Below, one piece after another: positions 17,442 through 26,083 of a stretch of DNA of 64,000 bases. Below the pieces are notes generated by a model. The model was not told the origin of the DNA and did not search any database. It saw only the letters and a list, made by a program, of their open reading frames with translations. Each line of letters opens with the position of its first letter. The stretch's first letter is position 1. The stretch is from positions 20,421 to 84,420 of the forward strand of contig JANQFX010000028.1 of the NCBI GenBank assembly GCA_028277725.1, read 5' to 3'. Origin of the DNA: Thiohalocapsa sp. GTDB taxonomy: Bacteria > Pseudomonadota > Gammaproteobacteria > Chromatiales > Chromatiaceae. A program made the translations under genes and the position numbers.

Positions 17442-19886
17442 ATGGCAACAAGACAACGTAGCAAAAGGGCCGGGTCGCGCCGACGTTCCGTCCGGCGGGA
17501 GGGCATCGGTCTCACCGGTTTCCTGGTTCGCGGAATCGTGCTGCTGGCCCTGGGCGTCGGCCTGGCACTGGCGCTCTATGGCGTACACCTCGACAAGGTC
17601 GTGCGCGCGAAATTCGAGGGCAAGCGCTGGGCGCTGCCGGCGCGCGTCTATGCCAGGCCGCTCGAGCTCTACGCCGGTCGCTCTCTGACGATCGCGGAGC
17701 TTGAGGGCGAGCTCGCGCGCCTGGGTTATCGCGACGATTCGCGGCTCTCCCGTGCCGGGAGTTTTCACATCGCCGGCGAGCGGGTCCGTATCCGCACCCG
17801 AGCCTTTCGCTACTGGGATGGCTACGAGCCAGAGCGCTACCTGAGCGTGCAACTGGCCGACGGCGTGGTCATGGAGGTCGCCGACGGCAATGACGCGACC
17901 CCCTTGGCGCTGGTGCGGCTGGACCCTGCGCTGATTGCGAGTATCTACCCGACACACAACGAGGATCGCATCCTGCTGCGCCGCGAGCAGTTGCCGCCGC
18001 GCCTGGTCAAGACCCTGCTGGCCGTCGAGGACCGGAAGTTCTATCAGCACTTCGGCGTCGATCCCAAGGGTATCGCCCGTGCCGCATTCGAGAACCTGCA
18101 GGCCGGTCGTGCCGTGCAGGGTGCCAGTACCCTGACGCAGCAGCTGGTCAAGAATTTCTACCTCTCCCAGGATCGCACGCTCGAACGCAAGCTGAACGAG
18201 GCCTACATGGCCCTCCTGTTGGATTGGCGATACGACAAGGACGAGATCCTGACCGCCTACGCCAACGAGGTCTACCTCGGTCAGGACGGCGACCGTGCGG
18301 TGCACGGCTTTGGGCTCGCCAGCAGATTCTATTTCGACAGCGAGGTGGACGAACTCGACATCCCGCAGACGGCCATGCTCGTTGCGATGCTGAAGGGTCC
18401 ATCGGAGTTCAATCCGAAGCGCAGGCCGGAGCGCGTCCTGGAGCGACGCAATCTGGTCATCGACCTGATGGCGCATCACCGGATCATCTCCCTGGCGGAG
18501 GCGGAGCAGGCCAAGCAGGCACCCCTGCGGCTGGCCGAGGGTGGTGCGCGTCCGAGTGGTGCGTATCCGGCCTTCATCCAGCTCGTGCGGCGGCAGTTGC
18601 GTCGCGACTACCGCGAGGAGGATCTGCGCTCCGAGGGGCTGCGGATCTTCACGACGCTAGATCCACTGACCCAGGCGAGCGTGGAGCAGTCCGTCGCCGA
18701 GCGCCTGCCGAGGCTGGACCGCGCCAGGCGCCTACCGGACGGGACGCTCGAAACCGCGGCGGTGGTGACCTCCGTGGCGCAGGGCGAGGTGCTCGCCGTT
18801 GCCGGCGGCCGCGAGGCCGGCTATGCCGGCTTCAATCGCGCCCTGGACGCCGTCCGCCCCATCGGTTCGCTGATCAAGCCGGTGATCTACCTCAAGGCCC
18901 TGTCGCAGCCCGAGCGCTACTCACTGGTCACGCCCATCAGGGACGTGCCGGTGAACTTGAGGGTCGCCGGCGTCATGTGGCAACCCAAGAACTACGACCA
19001 CAGCGTTCACGGCAGTGTCCCGCTCTACCGGGCGCTGGTGAAGTCCTACAACCTGGCGACCGTCAACCTGGGTCTGGAACTCGGCATCGACGAGGTGGCG
19101 GACTTCCTGCACGACCTCGGCGCGGTACGCGACATCGATAGCGTGCCGGCCATGTTGCTCGGGGCCGCTTCCCTGCCGCCCATCGAGGTCGCACAGGCCT
19201 ACCAGACCATCGCGGCTGGCGGTTTCCGCGCGCCGCTGCGGGCAATCCGCGAGGTGCTCGATGCCTCCGGTCGGCCGCTGAACCGCTATCCGCTGGCCGT
19301 GGAGTCGGTCGTCTCCGCGGAGTCCGCGTACCTGACCCAGTGGGCCATGCGTCGCGTCGTCACCCAGGGCACCGCGACCTGGCTCGGCAAGCGCCTGCCC
19401 GCCGATCTGGCGGTCGCGGGCAAGACCGGCACCACCAACGACATGCGCGATAGCTGGTTCGCAGGCTTCAGCGGCGACAAGGTCGTGGTCGCCTGGGTCG
19501 GTCGGGACGACAACAAGCCCATGGGGTTGAGTGGCTCGACCGGCGCGCTACGCGTCTGGGGCGACATCATGGCGAACATCGATGCCCAGCCCCTGGACGA
19601 CCTGCCGCCCGAGGGCGTGGTCGCCAGCGGCGCCTGCGGGCGGTCGGTGCCCTACATCGATGGCTATGGGGGCAGCGCCTGCGGTGGTGGCGGTGCGTCA
19701 GCCGTCGCGAGTGCCTCGGGATCCGGCAATGGCACGCCGAAGTCGACGGCGCCACCGGCCCCGGTCGTCGCGCAAGAAGACGGTTCCGATGCGCTCCGCC
19801 CCACGGCTCCGAAACCTCGCCAGCGCGAGGACAACCAGGCGAAACGCGAGCATAGTCCGTTCTTGAGCGATTTCTACGGTGATTGA
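17442..19886 (+). CDS. mrcB: Bifunctional penicillin-binding protein 1b
   Basis: 814 residues. A basic cytoplasmic tail (1-22) and one membrane helix (about 24-47) lead to a UB2H-like domain (about 65-130, including RSLTIAELEGELARLGYRDD). The GT51 glycosyltransferase domain has catalytic Glu in AVEDRKFYQHFG (about 195) and GASTLTQQLVKN. The transpeptidase domain has SLIK (Ser about 476), SYN (about 535) and KTGTT (about 661). It polymerises lipid II and cross-links peptidoglycan in the periplasm. The UB2H domain is the docking site for Lpo activators, and a TPR lipoprotein gene follows after 3 bp. The 80-residue C-terminal tail is low-complexity, Ala/Gly/Ser then charged. Confidence 0.95.
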   Translation: MATRQRSKRAGSRRRSVRREGIGLTGFLVRGIVLLALGVGLALALYGVHLDKVVRAKFEGKRWALPARVYARPLELYAGRSLTIAELEGELARLGYRDDSRLSRAGSFHIAGERVRIRTRAFRYWDGYEPERYLSVQLADGVVMEVADGNDATPLALVRLDPALIASIYPTHNEDRILLRREQLPPRLVKTLLAVEDRKFYQHFGVDPKGIARAAFENLQAGRAVQGASTLTQQLVKNFYLSQDRTLERKLNEAYMALLLDWRYDKDEILTAYANEVYLGQDGDRAVHGFGLASRFYFDSEVDELDIPQTAMLVAMLKGPSEFNPKRRPERVLERRNLVIDLMAHHRIISLAEAEQAKQAPLRLAEGGARPSGAYPAFIQLVRRQLRRDYREEDLRSEGLRIFTTLDPLTQASVEQSVAERLPRLDRARRLPDGTLETAAVVTSVAQGEVLAVAGGREAGYAGFNRALDAVRPIGSLIKPVIYLKALSQPERYSLVTPIRDVPVNLRVAGVMWQPKNYDHSVHGSVPLYRALVKSYNLATVNLGLELGIDEVADFLHDLGAVRDIDSVPAMLLGAASLPPIEVAQAYQTIAAGGFRAPLRAIREVLDASGRPLNRYPLAVESVVSAESAYLTQWAMRRVVTQGTATWLGKRLPADLAVAGKTGTTNDMRDSWFAGFSGDKVVVAWVGRDDNKPMGLSGSTGALRVWGDIMANIDAQPLDDLPPEGVVASGACGRSVPYIDGYGGSACGGGGASAVASASGSGNGTPKSTAPPAPVVAQEDGSDALRPTAPKPRQREDNQAKREHSPFLSDFYGD

Positions 19887-19889
19887 TCG

Positions 19890-20816
19890 ATGGTCCGATT
19901 ACTGACGATTCTTGGCGTGCTTCTCCTAAGCGGCTGCGCGGCGCCACAACGTACCGATCCACCGGCGCCGGTGATCGAGTCCGGTCAGCGCCAGGTCGGG
20001 CAAGGGGTCACGGCGGCAGCAGGCGAATCCGCGGACAAGGCCGCTGCGACAACATCGGCCCCGGCCAAGCCCGCGGCGCCGAAGCCGACCCGGGTGTATG
20101 CGTATACACCGCCCGAGTCCGTGCCCGATCCGGAACCGACGCCCGAACCGGCGCAACAACCGGAGCCGTCGTCCTCCAAGCCGGCGGCTCCCACGGCAGC
20201 CGCATCCCCGGCGTCGAAACCCCAGGAGCGCACACCCCAGGCACAGCAGCAGCCCCAGCCGCCCCGCCCTGAGCGTGCGGCAGCCGAGTCTCAGCAGGCC
20301 GCGTCCGCTGCGCAACAACCGAGTGCTACCCCCGCGGCACCGTCAGCCCCACGGGTATCGACGGTCGATCGATCCGCACCCGCCGCGCAGGTGCCCGCGC
20401 CGGCTGCATCTTCGGCCGCAAGCGCGCCGACGCCGGCCCCGGCCGCGCCGGAGGTGGCGCGTCCGGCGCCGAAGTCGGAGCTCGCGCCTAGTGGCATGAC
20501 GCCCGCGGTCGAGGCGCTCGCGGCACGTGCCGAGCAGCAGCGTCAGGGTGGCGATTACACCGGTGCTGCCGCGACCCTTGAGCGTGCCCTGCGCATCGAG
20601 CCCCAGCAGGCCTACCTCTGGAACCGACTCGCTCGAGTGCGGCTCGAACTGGGTCAGGGCTCGCAGGCCAGCAACTTCGCGGCACGCTCCAACGCGCTGG
20701 CGGGCGGTCAGACCAAACTCAAGCAGAACAACTGGGACATCATCGCCACGTATCGCCGGCAGAGCGGAGACATCGAGGGCGCCGTCGAAGCGGAGCGCCT
20801 GGCGACCGGCGGCTAA
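19890..20816 (+). CDS. lpoP: LpoP-like outer-membrane lipoprotein activator of PBP1b
   Basis: 308 residues. The signal peptide ends in a lipobox LLLSGC (Cys16), and the residues after Cys are Ala-Ala, so outer-membrane sorting is expected. Residues 20-205 are an extended Pro/Ala/Glu linker able to span the periplasm. The C-terminal 100 residues hold a TPR-like domain (VEALAARAEQQRQGGDYTGAAATLERALRIEP, then AYLWNRLARVRLELGQGSQA). Pseudomonas aeruginosa LpoP, encoded next to its PBP1b gene, has the same architecture and stimulates PBP1b. Assignment here rests on architecture and the 3-bp gap after mrcB, not on an alignment. No other Lpo candidate is nearby. Confidence 0.75.
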   Translation: MVRLLTILGVLLLSGCAAPQRTDPPAPVIESGQRQVGQGVTAAAGESADKAAATTSAPAKPAAPKPTRVYAYTPPESVPDPEPTPEPAQQPEPSSSKPAAPTAAASPASKPQERTPQAQQQPQPPRPERAAAESQQAASAAQQPSATPAAPSAPRVSTVDRSAPAAQVPAPAASSAASAPTPAPAAPEVARPAPKSELAPSGMTPAVEALAARAEQQRQGGDYTGAAATLERALRIEPQQAYLWNRLARVRLELGQGSQASNFAARSNALAGGQTKLKQNNWDIIATYRRQSGDIEGAVEAERLATGG

Positions 20817-20842
20817 GGCGCGCACTGAGGGGACGACCTCCG

Positions 20843-22780
20843 TTGGCCAGCCCTGGGCTCGACGACATCGAGGAGGTCTTCAGGCCGGATGGGCTGCTCG
20901 CCGAGTCGCTCGATGGTTTCGGCTGGCGTGCCCAGCAACAGGCGATGGCCGCGCGCGTTGCGCAGTCACTCGACGGCGGCACGCTGATCTGCGAGGCCGG
21001 TACGGGCACGGGGAAGACCTACGCCTATCTGGTGCCCGCCATGCTGAGCGGTCGTAAGGTCATCGTCGCGACCGGCACGCGCAACCTTCAGGATCAGCTC
21101 TTCCATCGCGACATCCCCGTGATCCGCAGGGCCCTCGGGTTGCCGCTGCGGGTGGCCCTGCTCAAGGGGCGCGCCAACTACCTTTGCCGACACCGGCTGG
21201 ACCGGGCCGTGGCACACCCGGAGGCCCTGCGCCCGGAGGTCCGGCGCGACCTTGCGTTGGTGCGCGACTGGGCGAGCGTGCCCGGCGACGGGGACATCGC
21301 GCGCGTGGCCATCCCGGAAGGTGCGCCCGTCTGGCCCGCGGTGACCTCCACCAGCGACAACTGCCTCGGACAGGCCTGTGCCGACTGGCAGCGGTGTCAC
21401 TTCGTCGCTGCCCGTCGGCGGGCGCAGGAGGCGGACCTGGTGGTCATCAATCACCACCTGCTCTGCGCGGACATGGTCCTGCGGGAGGAGGGGTTCGGCG
21501 AGGTCTTGCCCGGCGCCGACGCCATTGTGGTCGACGAAGCACACCAATTGCCCGACGTGGCCGCGCAGTTCTTCGGCCATTCGCTGAGTAGCCGGCAGTT
21601 ACGGGAATTTGTGCGGGACCTCCTCGAGACGCAACAGCGAGAGGCCGGCGACGTCCCTCAGTTGAAGCAGGTGGCGGAGGCCCTGGGTGCGTTGGTCCCG
21701 AACATTCGCCGCGCCTTGGGCCATGAGGAGCAGCGGCGTGGCGCTTGGTCGGAACTCGACGGCAACCGGGCGCTGATGGATCTGCTGGAGCAGTTGCTCG
21801 ACCTCTTGGCCGAGACCGAGGCCCAGCTCGGCGAAGTCTCGGAGCGCGCCAAACCCCTGGAACAGTGCCATGCAAGGGCGGCGGCCTTCGGTCGGCGGCT
21901 GACGGAACTGCTGGACGAGGACGACGACACACGGGTGCGCTGGTTCGAGCTGCGCGGCGCGGGCTTCATGCTGCACCGCACACCGCTCGATGTCGCGGCC
22001 GTGTTTCGTGCCTACCAATCGGCGCAGCACGCGAGCTGGGTGTTCACTTCAGCCACCCTTGCCGTCGGCGATTCCTTCGCGCATTTCGCCGCGCAGATCG
22101 GCGCCGAGGACGCCGACACAGCGCGCTGGGACAGCCCGTTCGACTACCGGCGCCAGGCCTTGCTCTATCTGCCGAAAGGCCTACCGGACCCGGGTGCCGG
22201 CGATTACGACGAGACCCTGTGCCGGACTGCTTTGCAGGTGATCGCGGCGAGCCGCGGTCGGACCTTCTGTCTGTTCACCAGCCATCGCGCATTGCGCTTT
22301 GCTTCCGACTACCTCGGCGGTCGCATGGCGTATCCCCTGCTGGTGCAGGGCGAGGCGCCGCGGGCGGAACTCATCGAGCGCTTCCGGCGCCTGGGCGACG
22401 GTGTTCTGCTGGGCACATCGAGCTTCTGGGAAGGGGTCGACGTGCGCGGTGAGGCCCTGTCCTGTGTGATCATCGACCGGCTGCCCTTCGCCTCCCCCTC
22501 CGATCCGCTACTGCAGGGGCGAATCGATCTGTTGCGACGCCGCGGTGGCAATCCGTTCCGTGACCTGCAGCTGCCTGCGGCGGTGATCGCGTTGAAGCAG
22601 GGCGCCGGTCGATTGATCAGAGACCGCAAGGATCGTGGTGTGCTGGTACTCTGTGACCCGAGGCTGTGTTCCCGTACCTACGGGCGCGTGTTCCTGGACA
22701 GTCTGCCGCGGATGTCGGCGACGACCGATCTGCCAGTGGTGGAGCGCTTCCTGTCTCCGGTTCCGGCGCCGGAGCGGTGA
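20843..22780 (+). CDS. yoaA: ATP-dependent DNA helicase YoaA (DinG/XPD-like, iron-sulfur)
   Basis: 645 residues starting at a TTG at 20843, about 10 bases after GAGGGG. Walker A is GTGTGKTYAYLVP (about 53-65), motif II is VVDEAHQLPD (about 229). Between them lie four cysteines in the pattern CRHRLD, CLGQAC and WQRCHF, which ligate the 4Fe-4S cluster of XPD-family helicases. Motifs V/VI are SSFWEGVDVRGEAL and LKQGAGRLIRDRKD. YoaA unwinds damaged replication forks with the polymerase III chi subunit in E. coli. The order yoaA-tsaB matches the neighbourhood in E. coli as I recall it. Confidence 0.92.
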   Translation: MASPGLDDIEEVFRPDGLLAESLDGFGWRAQQQAMAARVAQSLDGGTLICEAGTGTGKTYAYLVPAMLSGRKVIVATGTRNLQDQLFHRDIPVIRRALGLPLRVALLKGRANYLCRHRLDRAVAHPEALRPEVRRDLALVRDWASVPGDGDIARVAIPEGAPVWPAVTSTSDNCLGQACADWQRCHFVAARRRAQEADLVVINHHLLCADMVLREEGFGEVLPGADAIVVDEAHQLPDVAAQFFGHSLSSRQLREFVRDLLETQQREAGDVPQLKQVAEALGALVPNIRRALGHEEQRRGAWSELDGNRALMDLLEQLLDLLAETEAQLGEVSERAKPLEQCHARAAAFGRRLTELLDEDDDTRVRWFELRGAGFMLHRTPLDVAAVFRAYQSAQHASWVFTSATLAVGDSFAHFAAQIGAEDADTARWDSPFDYRRQALLYLPKGLPDPGAGDYDETLCRTALQVIAASRGRTFCLFTSHRALRFASDYLGGRMAYPLLVQGEAPRAELIERFRRLGDGVLLGTSSFWEGVDVRGEALSCVIIDRLPFASPSDPLLQGRIDLLRRRGGNPFRDLQLPAAVIALKQGAGRLIRDRKDRGVLVLCDPRLCSRTYGRVFLDSLPRMSATTDLPVVERFLSPVPAPER

Positions 22781-22922
22781 CGCAGCGTTGGTGCGCGTCT
22801 GCGTTCCGCTCGACTCTGGCTTCATCCTGGAAGACTGGCGCCGACGGTTGCGCTTGCGATAAGCCCCAAACCTCTCATGTTCCGTTCCGCCAATCCCGCC
22901 GAAGCCTTCGAGATTCCAGCGC

Positions 22923-23600
22923 ATGCGTCTACTGGCCATCGATACGTCACAGATCCACTGCTCCGCTGCGCTGCGCATCGGCGCTGATGTCTCCCAGCGG
23001 CTGGTGGCCGCGGAACGCAGGCATGGGGAGCTCTTGCTGGGCATGATGGACGACCTGCTCTCCGAGGCCGGCCTGCGGGCGACCGAACTGGATGGATTCG
23101 CCTTTGCGCACGGGCCCGGCTCCTTCACTGGCCTGCGCATTGCGGCGGCCGTGATCCAGGGCGCCGCCCTGGCGGCGGCCAAGCCCGTGGTGGGGGTGTC
23201 GACGCTCGCAGCCTTGGCCCAAGGCTGCCACCGGAGGCGTGGGGTGCAGCGGGTGCTGTGCGCGCTGGATGCCCGTATGGGCGAGGTCTATTTCGGCGCC
23301 TACGCAGCAGATGAACACGGCCTGATGCGGCCGGTGTGCGAGGACGTCTTGGCCCCGCCAGACTCGATTCAGCCCCCGGACGACGGGCGCTGGACGCTAG
23401 CAGGAAGCGGCTGGGCGGCCTATCGTGAGCCCTTGGCCCGGGTCGGCGGTCTCGACGTCGATGACGGTGGCGCCGAGCAGCCCTGCGAAGCCCGCGACGT
23501 CGCCTGGCTTGCGGTCGGCGCCTTCGAGGCCGGGTTGGGGGGCGCCGCCGAAGACGCTGTACCCGTCTACCTGCGCGATCGGGTGACCCACGGGTCCTAA
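22923..23600 (+). CDS. tsaB: tRNA threonylcarbamoyladenosine biosynthesis protein TsaB
   Basis: 225 residues with the ASKHA-fold opening MRLLAIDTSQIHCSAAL and the diagnostic AHGPGSFTGLRIAAAVIQGAALA. TsaB lacks its own catalytic metal site and dimerises with TsaD; with TsaE it completes t6A synthesis at A37 of ANN-decoding tRNAs. This links it to mtaB at 11509 and the YciO-like gene at 57829, which act on the same nucleotide or share the threonylcarbamoyl-AMP chemistry. It lies 142 bp after yoaA. Confidence 0.93.
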   Translation: MRLLAIDTSQIHCSAALRIGADVSQRLVAAERRHGELLLGMMDDLLSEAGLRATELDGFAFAHGPGSFTGLRIAAAVIQGAALAAAKPVVGVSTLAALAQGCHRRRGVQRVLCALDARMGEVYFGAYAADEHGLMRPVCEDVLAPPDSIQPPDDGRWTLAGSGWAAYREPLARVGGLDVDDGGAEQPCEARDVAWLAVGAFEAGLGGAAEDAVPVYLRDRVTHGS

Positions 23601-23663
23601 CCAGGCGCAGGTTTGGCCGGGATCGAATGTCCGCCGCCCATTAGCCGAGTCGTCCATCCGCCT

Positions 23664-24467
23664 ATGAGTTGTCCGTTGATCGCCGCCGCTCGGGCCTGCC
23701 TCTGTGAGTCGGATCCTGCTCGCAAGGTTGCCCTGACCCGCGACACCGTCCAGCGTATCCGCGATGGGCAACTGCGACGCCAGGGTGGGTCGTCGGACGG
23801 AGTTGTCGACGCCCCCGGACGTCCAGCACGCCCCGAACTGGTCGCCCCTCGGGCCTTGGCCCAGCGCGGCCTCGATCAGGCCGAGGGGCGCGCTGCGCTG
23901 ATCCACGCCGTCGCCCACATCGAGTTCAATGCCATCAACCTCGCCTGGGACGCGGTCCAGCGTTTCCCGAGCATGCCGGCGGAGTTCGCGGCGGACTGGG
24001 CGGGTGTGGCCGATGATGAGGCGCGTCACTTCACCATGCTGCGCGAGCGGTTGACGGCGCTCGGGCACGACTATGGGGACTTCCCCGCCCATGACGGGCT
24101 CTGGGCCATGGCACAGCGGACCGCGGCGGATGTGCTCGCGCGTATGGCGTTGGTGCCTCGCGTGCTGGAGGCGCGCGGGCTGGACGTGACGCCCGGCATG
24201 ATCACGCGCCTGCGTCGGGTCGGCGATGATGACACCGCCGATTGCTTGGAGGTGATCCTGCGCGAGGAGGTGGCCCACGTGGCCGCAGGTAGCCGTTGGT
24301 TCCGTTGGGCCTGCGAACAACGCGGCCTTGCACCGCGGGAGACCTATTTCCGCTTGCTCGCGGAACACCTGGGCGGCGGCGTGCGCTGCCCGCTGAACCG
24401 TGCCGCGCGGCTCGCGGCCGGCTTCGACGAAGGTGAGCTCGATCGGTTGGAGGCGCTGTGTCGCTGA
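23664..24467 (+). CDS. DUF455 ferritin-like protein
   Basis: 267 residues from the ATG at 23664; a TTG at 23613 would add 17 residues. The helical core has the metal-binding pattern of ferritin-like proteins: AHIEFNAINLAWDAVQRF (Glu, His region), DDEARHFTMLRERL (ExxRH) and LREEVAHVAAGSRWFRWACEQRG (ExxxH). It matches the DUF455 family, found in many proteobacteria as a di-metal four-helix bundle with no settled function. It is cytoplasmic, with no signal peptide. It follows tsaB by 63 bp and may be in the same message; it is convergent with lpxH. Confidence 0.85.
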   Translation: MSCPLIAAARACLCESDPARKVALTRDTVQRIRDGQLRRQGGSSDGVVDAPGRPARPELVAPRALAQRGLDQAEGRAALIHAVAHIEFNAINLAWDAVQRFPSMPAEFAADWAGVADDEARHFTMLRERLTALGHDYGDFPAHDGLWAMAQRTAADVLARMALVPRVLEARGLDVTPGMITRLRRVGDDDTADCLEVILREEVAHVAAGSRWFRWACEQRGLAPRETYFRLLAEHLGGGVRCPLNRAARLAAGFDEGELDRLEALCR

Positions 24468-24504
24468 GGCCGTCGGTGCGTGCCAACCCGCCGGGCGCCT
24501 GGTG

Positions 24505-25290
24505 TCAGCTAGGCAGCGGCAATACGGATTCGCGGACGAATTCACCGTCGCGACACACCAGCACCTCACCCTGACCCTCACGCCAGTCCGCGAGCACGTG
24601 CCGCGTCGCGGGCCGCCCGTCCAGGGTCAGGTCATGGTCCGCCGGACGATGGGTGTGCCCGTGGATCAGGCGGCGCACGCGATGACGGCGCATGGTCGCC
24701 TCCACCGTTGCGGGCGCGACGTCCATGATGGCGCTCTGCTTGTCTGCGGTGGCGGCCTCACTCCTGCGTCTGTAGTCGGCGGCGATGCGGCGTCTATTGC
24801 TCAATGGTTGACGCAGGAATAGCCACTGCACCAGCGGATTGCGAACTCGCCGCCGAAACCGCTGGTAGGGCACATCGTCGGTGCAGAGCAGGTCCCCGTG
24901 CATGAGCAGCACGGGCTCACCGCCGAGGTCGATGCGGCTCGGGTCGCGCAGGAGCGTGCAACCCGTTCGCCGCGCGAACCGACGTCCGATGAGGAAATCC
25001 CGATTGCCGACCATCAGCCGGCAGGCGGTGCCGGCCCTGGTCAGCTCGGCCAGGGCGGTCTCGACCTCGCGTTGGCCGTCGTCGTCGTCTCCGATCCAGG
25101 CATCGAACAGATCGCCCAGGATGTACAACGCGTCGGCATTCCGCGCACGCCTTCCGAGGAAACCGAGGAACAACTCGGTCAGCGCTGGCCTGTCCGTCGA
25201 CAGGTGCAGGTCCGCGACGAACAGCAATTCCGCCGGGCGCTCGGCCGCCGGGCCGGGTGCAGGGCCGGAGCGAATCACTGGTCGCGCCAT
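24505..25290 (-). CDS. lpxH: UDP-2,3-diacylglucosamine diphosphatase LpxH
   Basis: 261 residues of the calcineurin-like phosphoesterase fold. Metal ligands are in FVADLHLS (D-x-H), ILGDLFDAWIGDD, GNRDF, LMHGDLLCTDD and HGHTHRP. The YQRFRRRVRNPLVQWLFL segment is the lipid-contact insertion specific to LpxH. It cleaves UDP-2,3-diacylglucosamine to lipid X at the inner face of the membrane in the fourth step of lipid A synthesis. The first 20 residues (Pro/Ala-rich) may be excess, as a start nearer ELLFVADLHL is usual. lpxH-ppiB-cysS adjacency is conserved in gammaproteobacteria. Confidence 0.93.
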   Translation of the reverse strand: MARPVIRSGPAPGPAAERPAELLFVADLHLSTDRPALTELFLGFLGRRARNADALYILGDLFDAWIGDDDDGQREVETALAELTRAGTACRLMVGNRDFLIGRRFARRTGCTLLRDPSRIDLGGEPVLLMHGDLLCTDDVPYQRFRRRVRNPLVQWLFLRQPLSNRRRIAADYRRRSEAATADKQSAIMDVAPATVEATMRRHRVRRLIHGHTHRPADHDLTLDGRPATRHVLADWREGQGEVLVCRDGEFVRESVLPLPS

Positions 25291-25387
25291 GGTTCACCGG
25301 CGAGCCCGGTACGCCTCCGGGTGCCGCGGCGCTTGTCCCGGTGCGCCTGCAGGCCTTGGCGGTGGGAGCCGACGCCGCCGCCGCGGA

Positions 25388-25873
25388 TCAGACGATCTCC
25401 GCCTTTTCGACGACCACGTCTTCGACCGGGACGTCCTGGTGACCGGCGCGGGAGCCCGTCTTGACCCCTTTGATGGCGTTGACCACGTCCATGCCGTCGA
25501 CCACCTTGCCGAAGACGCAATAGCCCCAGCCGTCCTGGCCCGGATAGTCGAGGAAGCCGTTATCGGAGACGTTGATGAAGAACTGCGCGGAGGCCGAATG
25601 CGGGTCGTTGGTGCGTGCCATGGCGATGCTGCCGGTGACGTTCTTGAGCCCGTTCTTGGCCTCGTTCTCGATCGGGGCACGGGTTGGCTTCTGCGCGAAG
25701 CCCGTGTCCATGCCACCGCCTTGGATCATGAAGCCGTCGATGACGCGGTGGAACAGGGTCCCGTCGTAGTGGCCTTCGCGGACGTATTGCTCGAAGTTGG
25801 CGCTGGTGGCAGGGGCATTGTCGTGGTCCAGCTCGAGTGTGATGTCGCCGTGGTTGGTCTTGAACTTGATCAT
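25388..25873 (-). CDS. ppiB: Cytoplasmic peptidyl-prolyl cis-trans isomerase B (cyclophilin)
   Basis: 161 residues from the ATG at 25871-25873, which has a GGAGTCCCCC leader. The much longer upstream open frame is antisense to cysS and is ignored. Cyclophilin hallmarks are [18 protein letters not shown] (catalytic Arg in FHRV), [21 protein letters not shown] and [15 protein letters not shown]. There is no signal peptide, so it is the cytoplasmic PpiB rather than periplasmic PpiA. It is divergent from cysS across 210 bp and upstream of lpxH on the same strand. Confidence 0.95.
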   Translation of the reverse strand: MIKFKTNHGDITLELDHDNAPATSANFEQYVREGHYDGTLFHRVIDGFMIQGGGMDTGFAQKPTRAPIENEAKNGLKNVTGSIAMARTNDPHSASAQFFINVSDNGFLDYPGQDGWGYCVFGKVVDGMDVVNAIKGVKTGSRAGHQDVPVEDVVVEKAEIV

Positions 25874-26014
25874 GGGGGACTCCTGTGGAGGGAAATCGGT
25901 CGCGCGGCTGCCGTAATGGAGCTGGGGGCTCCGACAGCAAACCCGCCATGCTACGGATTTAATGCCCTCGGCAAAACCCCCGATCGTCGATTGATTCCGC
26001 CCGTTGTACTGCGC

Positions 26015-26035
26015 TGGTACGCTGTTTGCTAAGAT
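26015..26035 (+). promoter_or_regulatory. Candidate promoter of cysS (extended -10, overlapping a sigma-54-like site)
   Basis: TGCTAAGAT at 26027-26035 is a TG-n-TAAGAT extended -10. The overlapping 16-mer TGGTACGCTGTTTGCT at 26015-26030 matches the sigma-54 pattern TGGCACG-N4-TTGCT with one substitution and correct GG to GC spacing. One of the two readings is probably coincidence; a sigma-70 promoter is the ordinary expectation for cysS. Confidence 0.4.
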
Positions 26036-26083
26036 TTCGGGGTCATCACCGCCCCTCGGCGCAAAACCATTGTCGGATACACG

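Noticed and set aside
20100..20480. Repetitive Pro/Ala coding stretch as a tandem DNA repeat
   Set aside because: The bases do not recur in a fixed period; it is low-complexity protein sequence in the LpoP linker.
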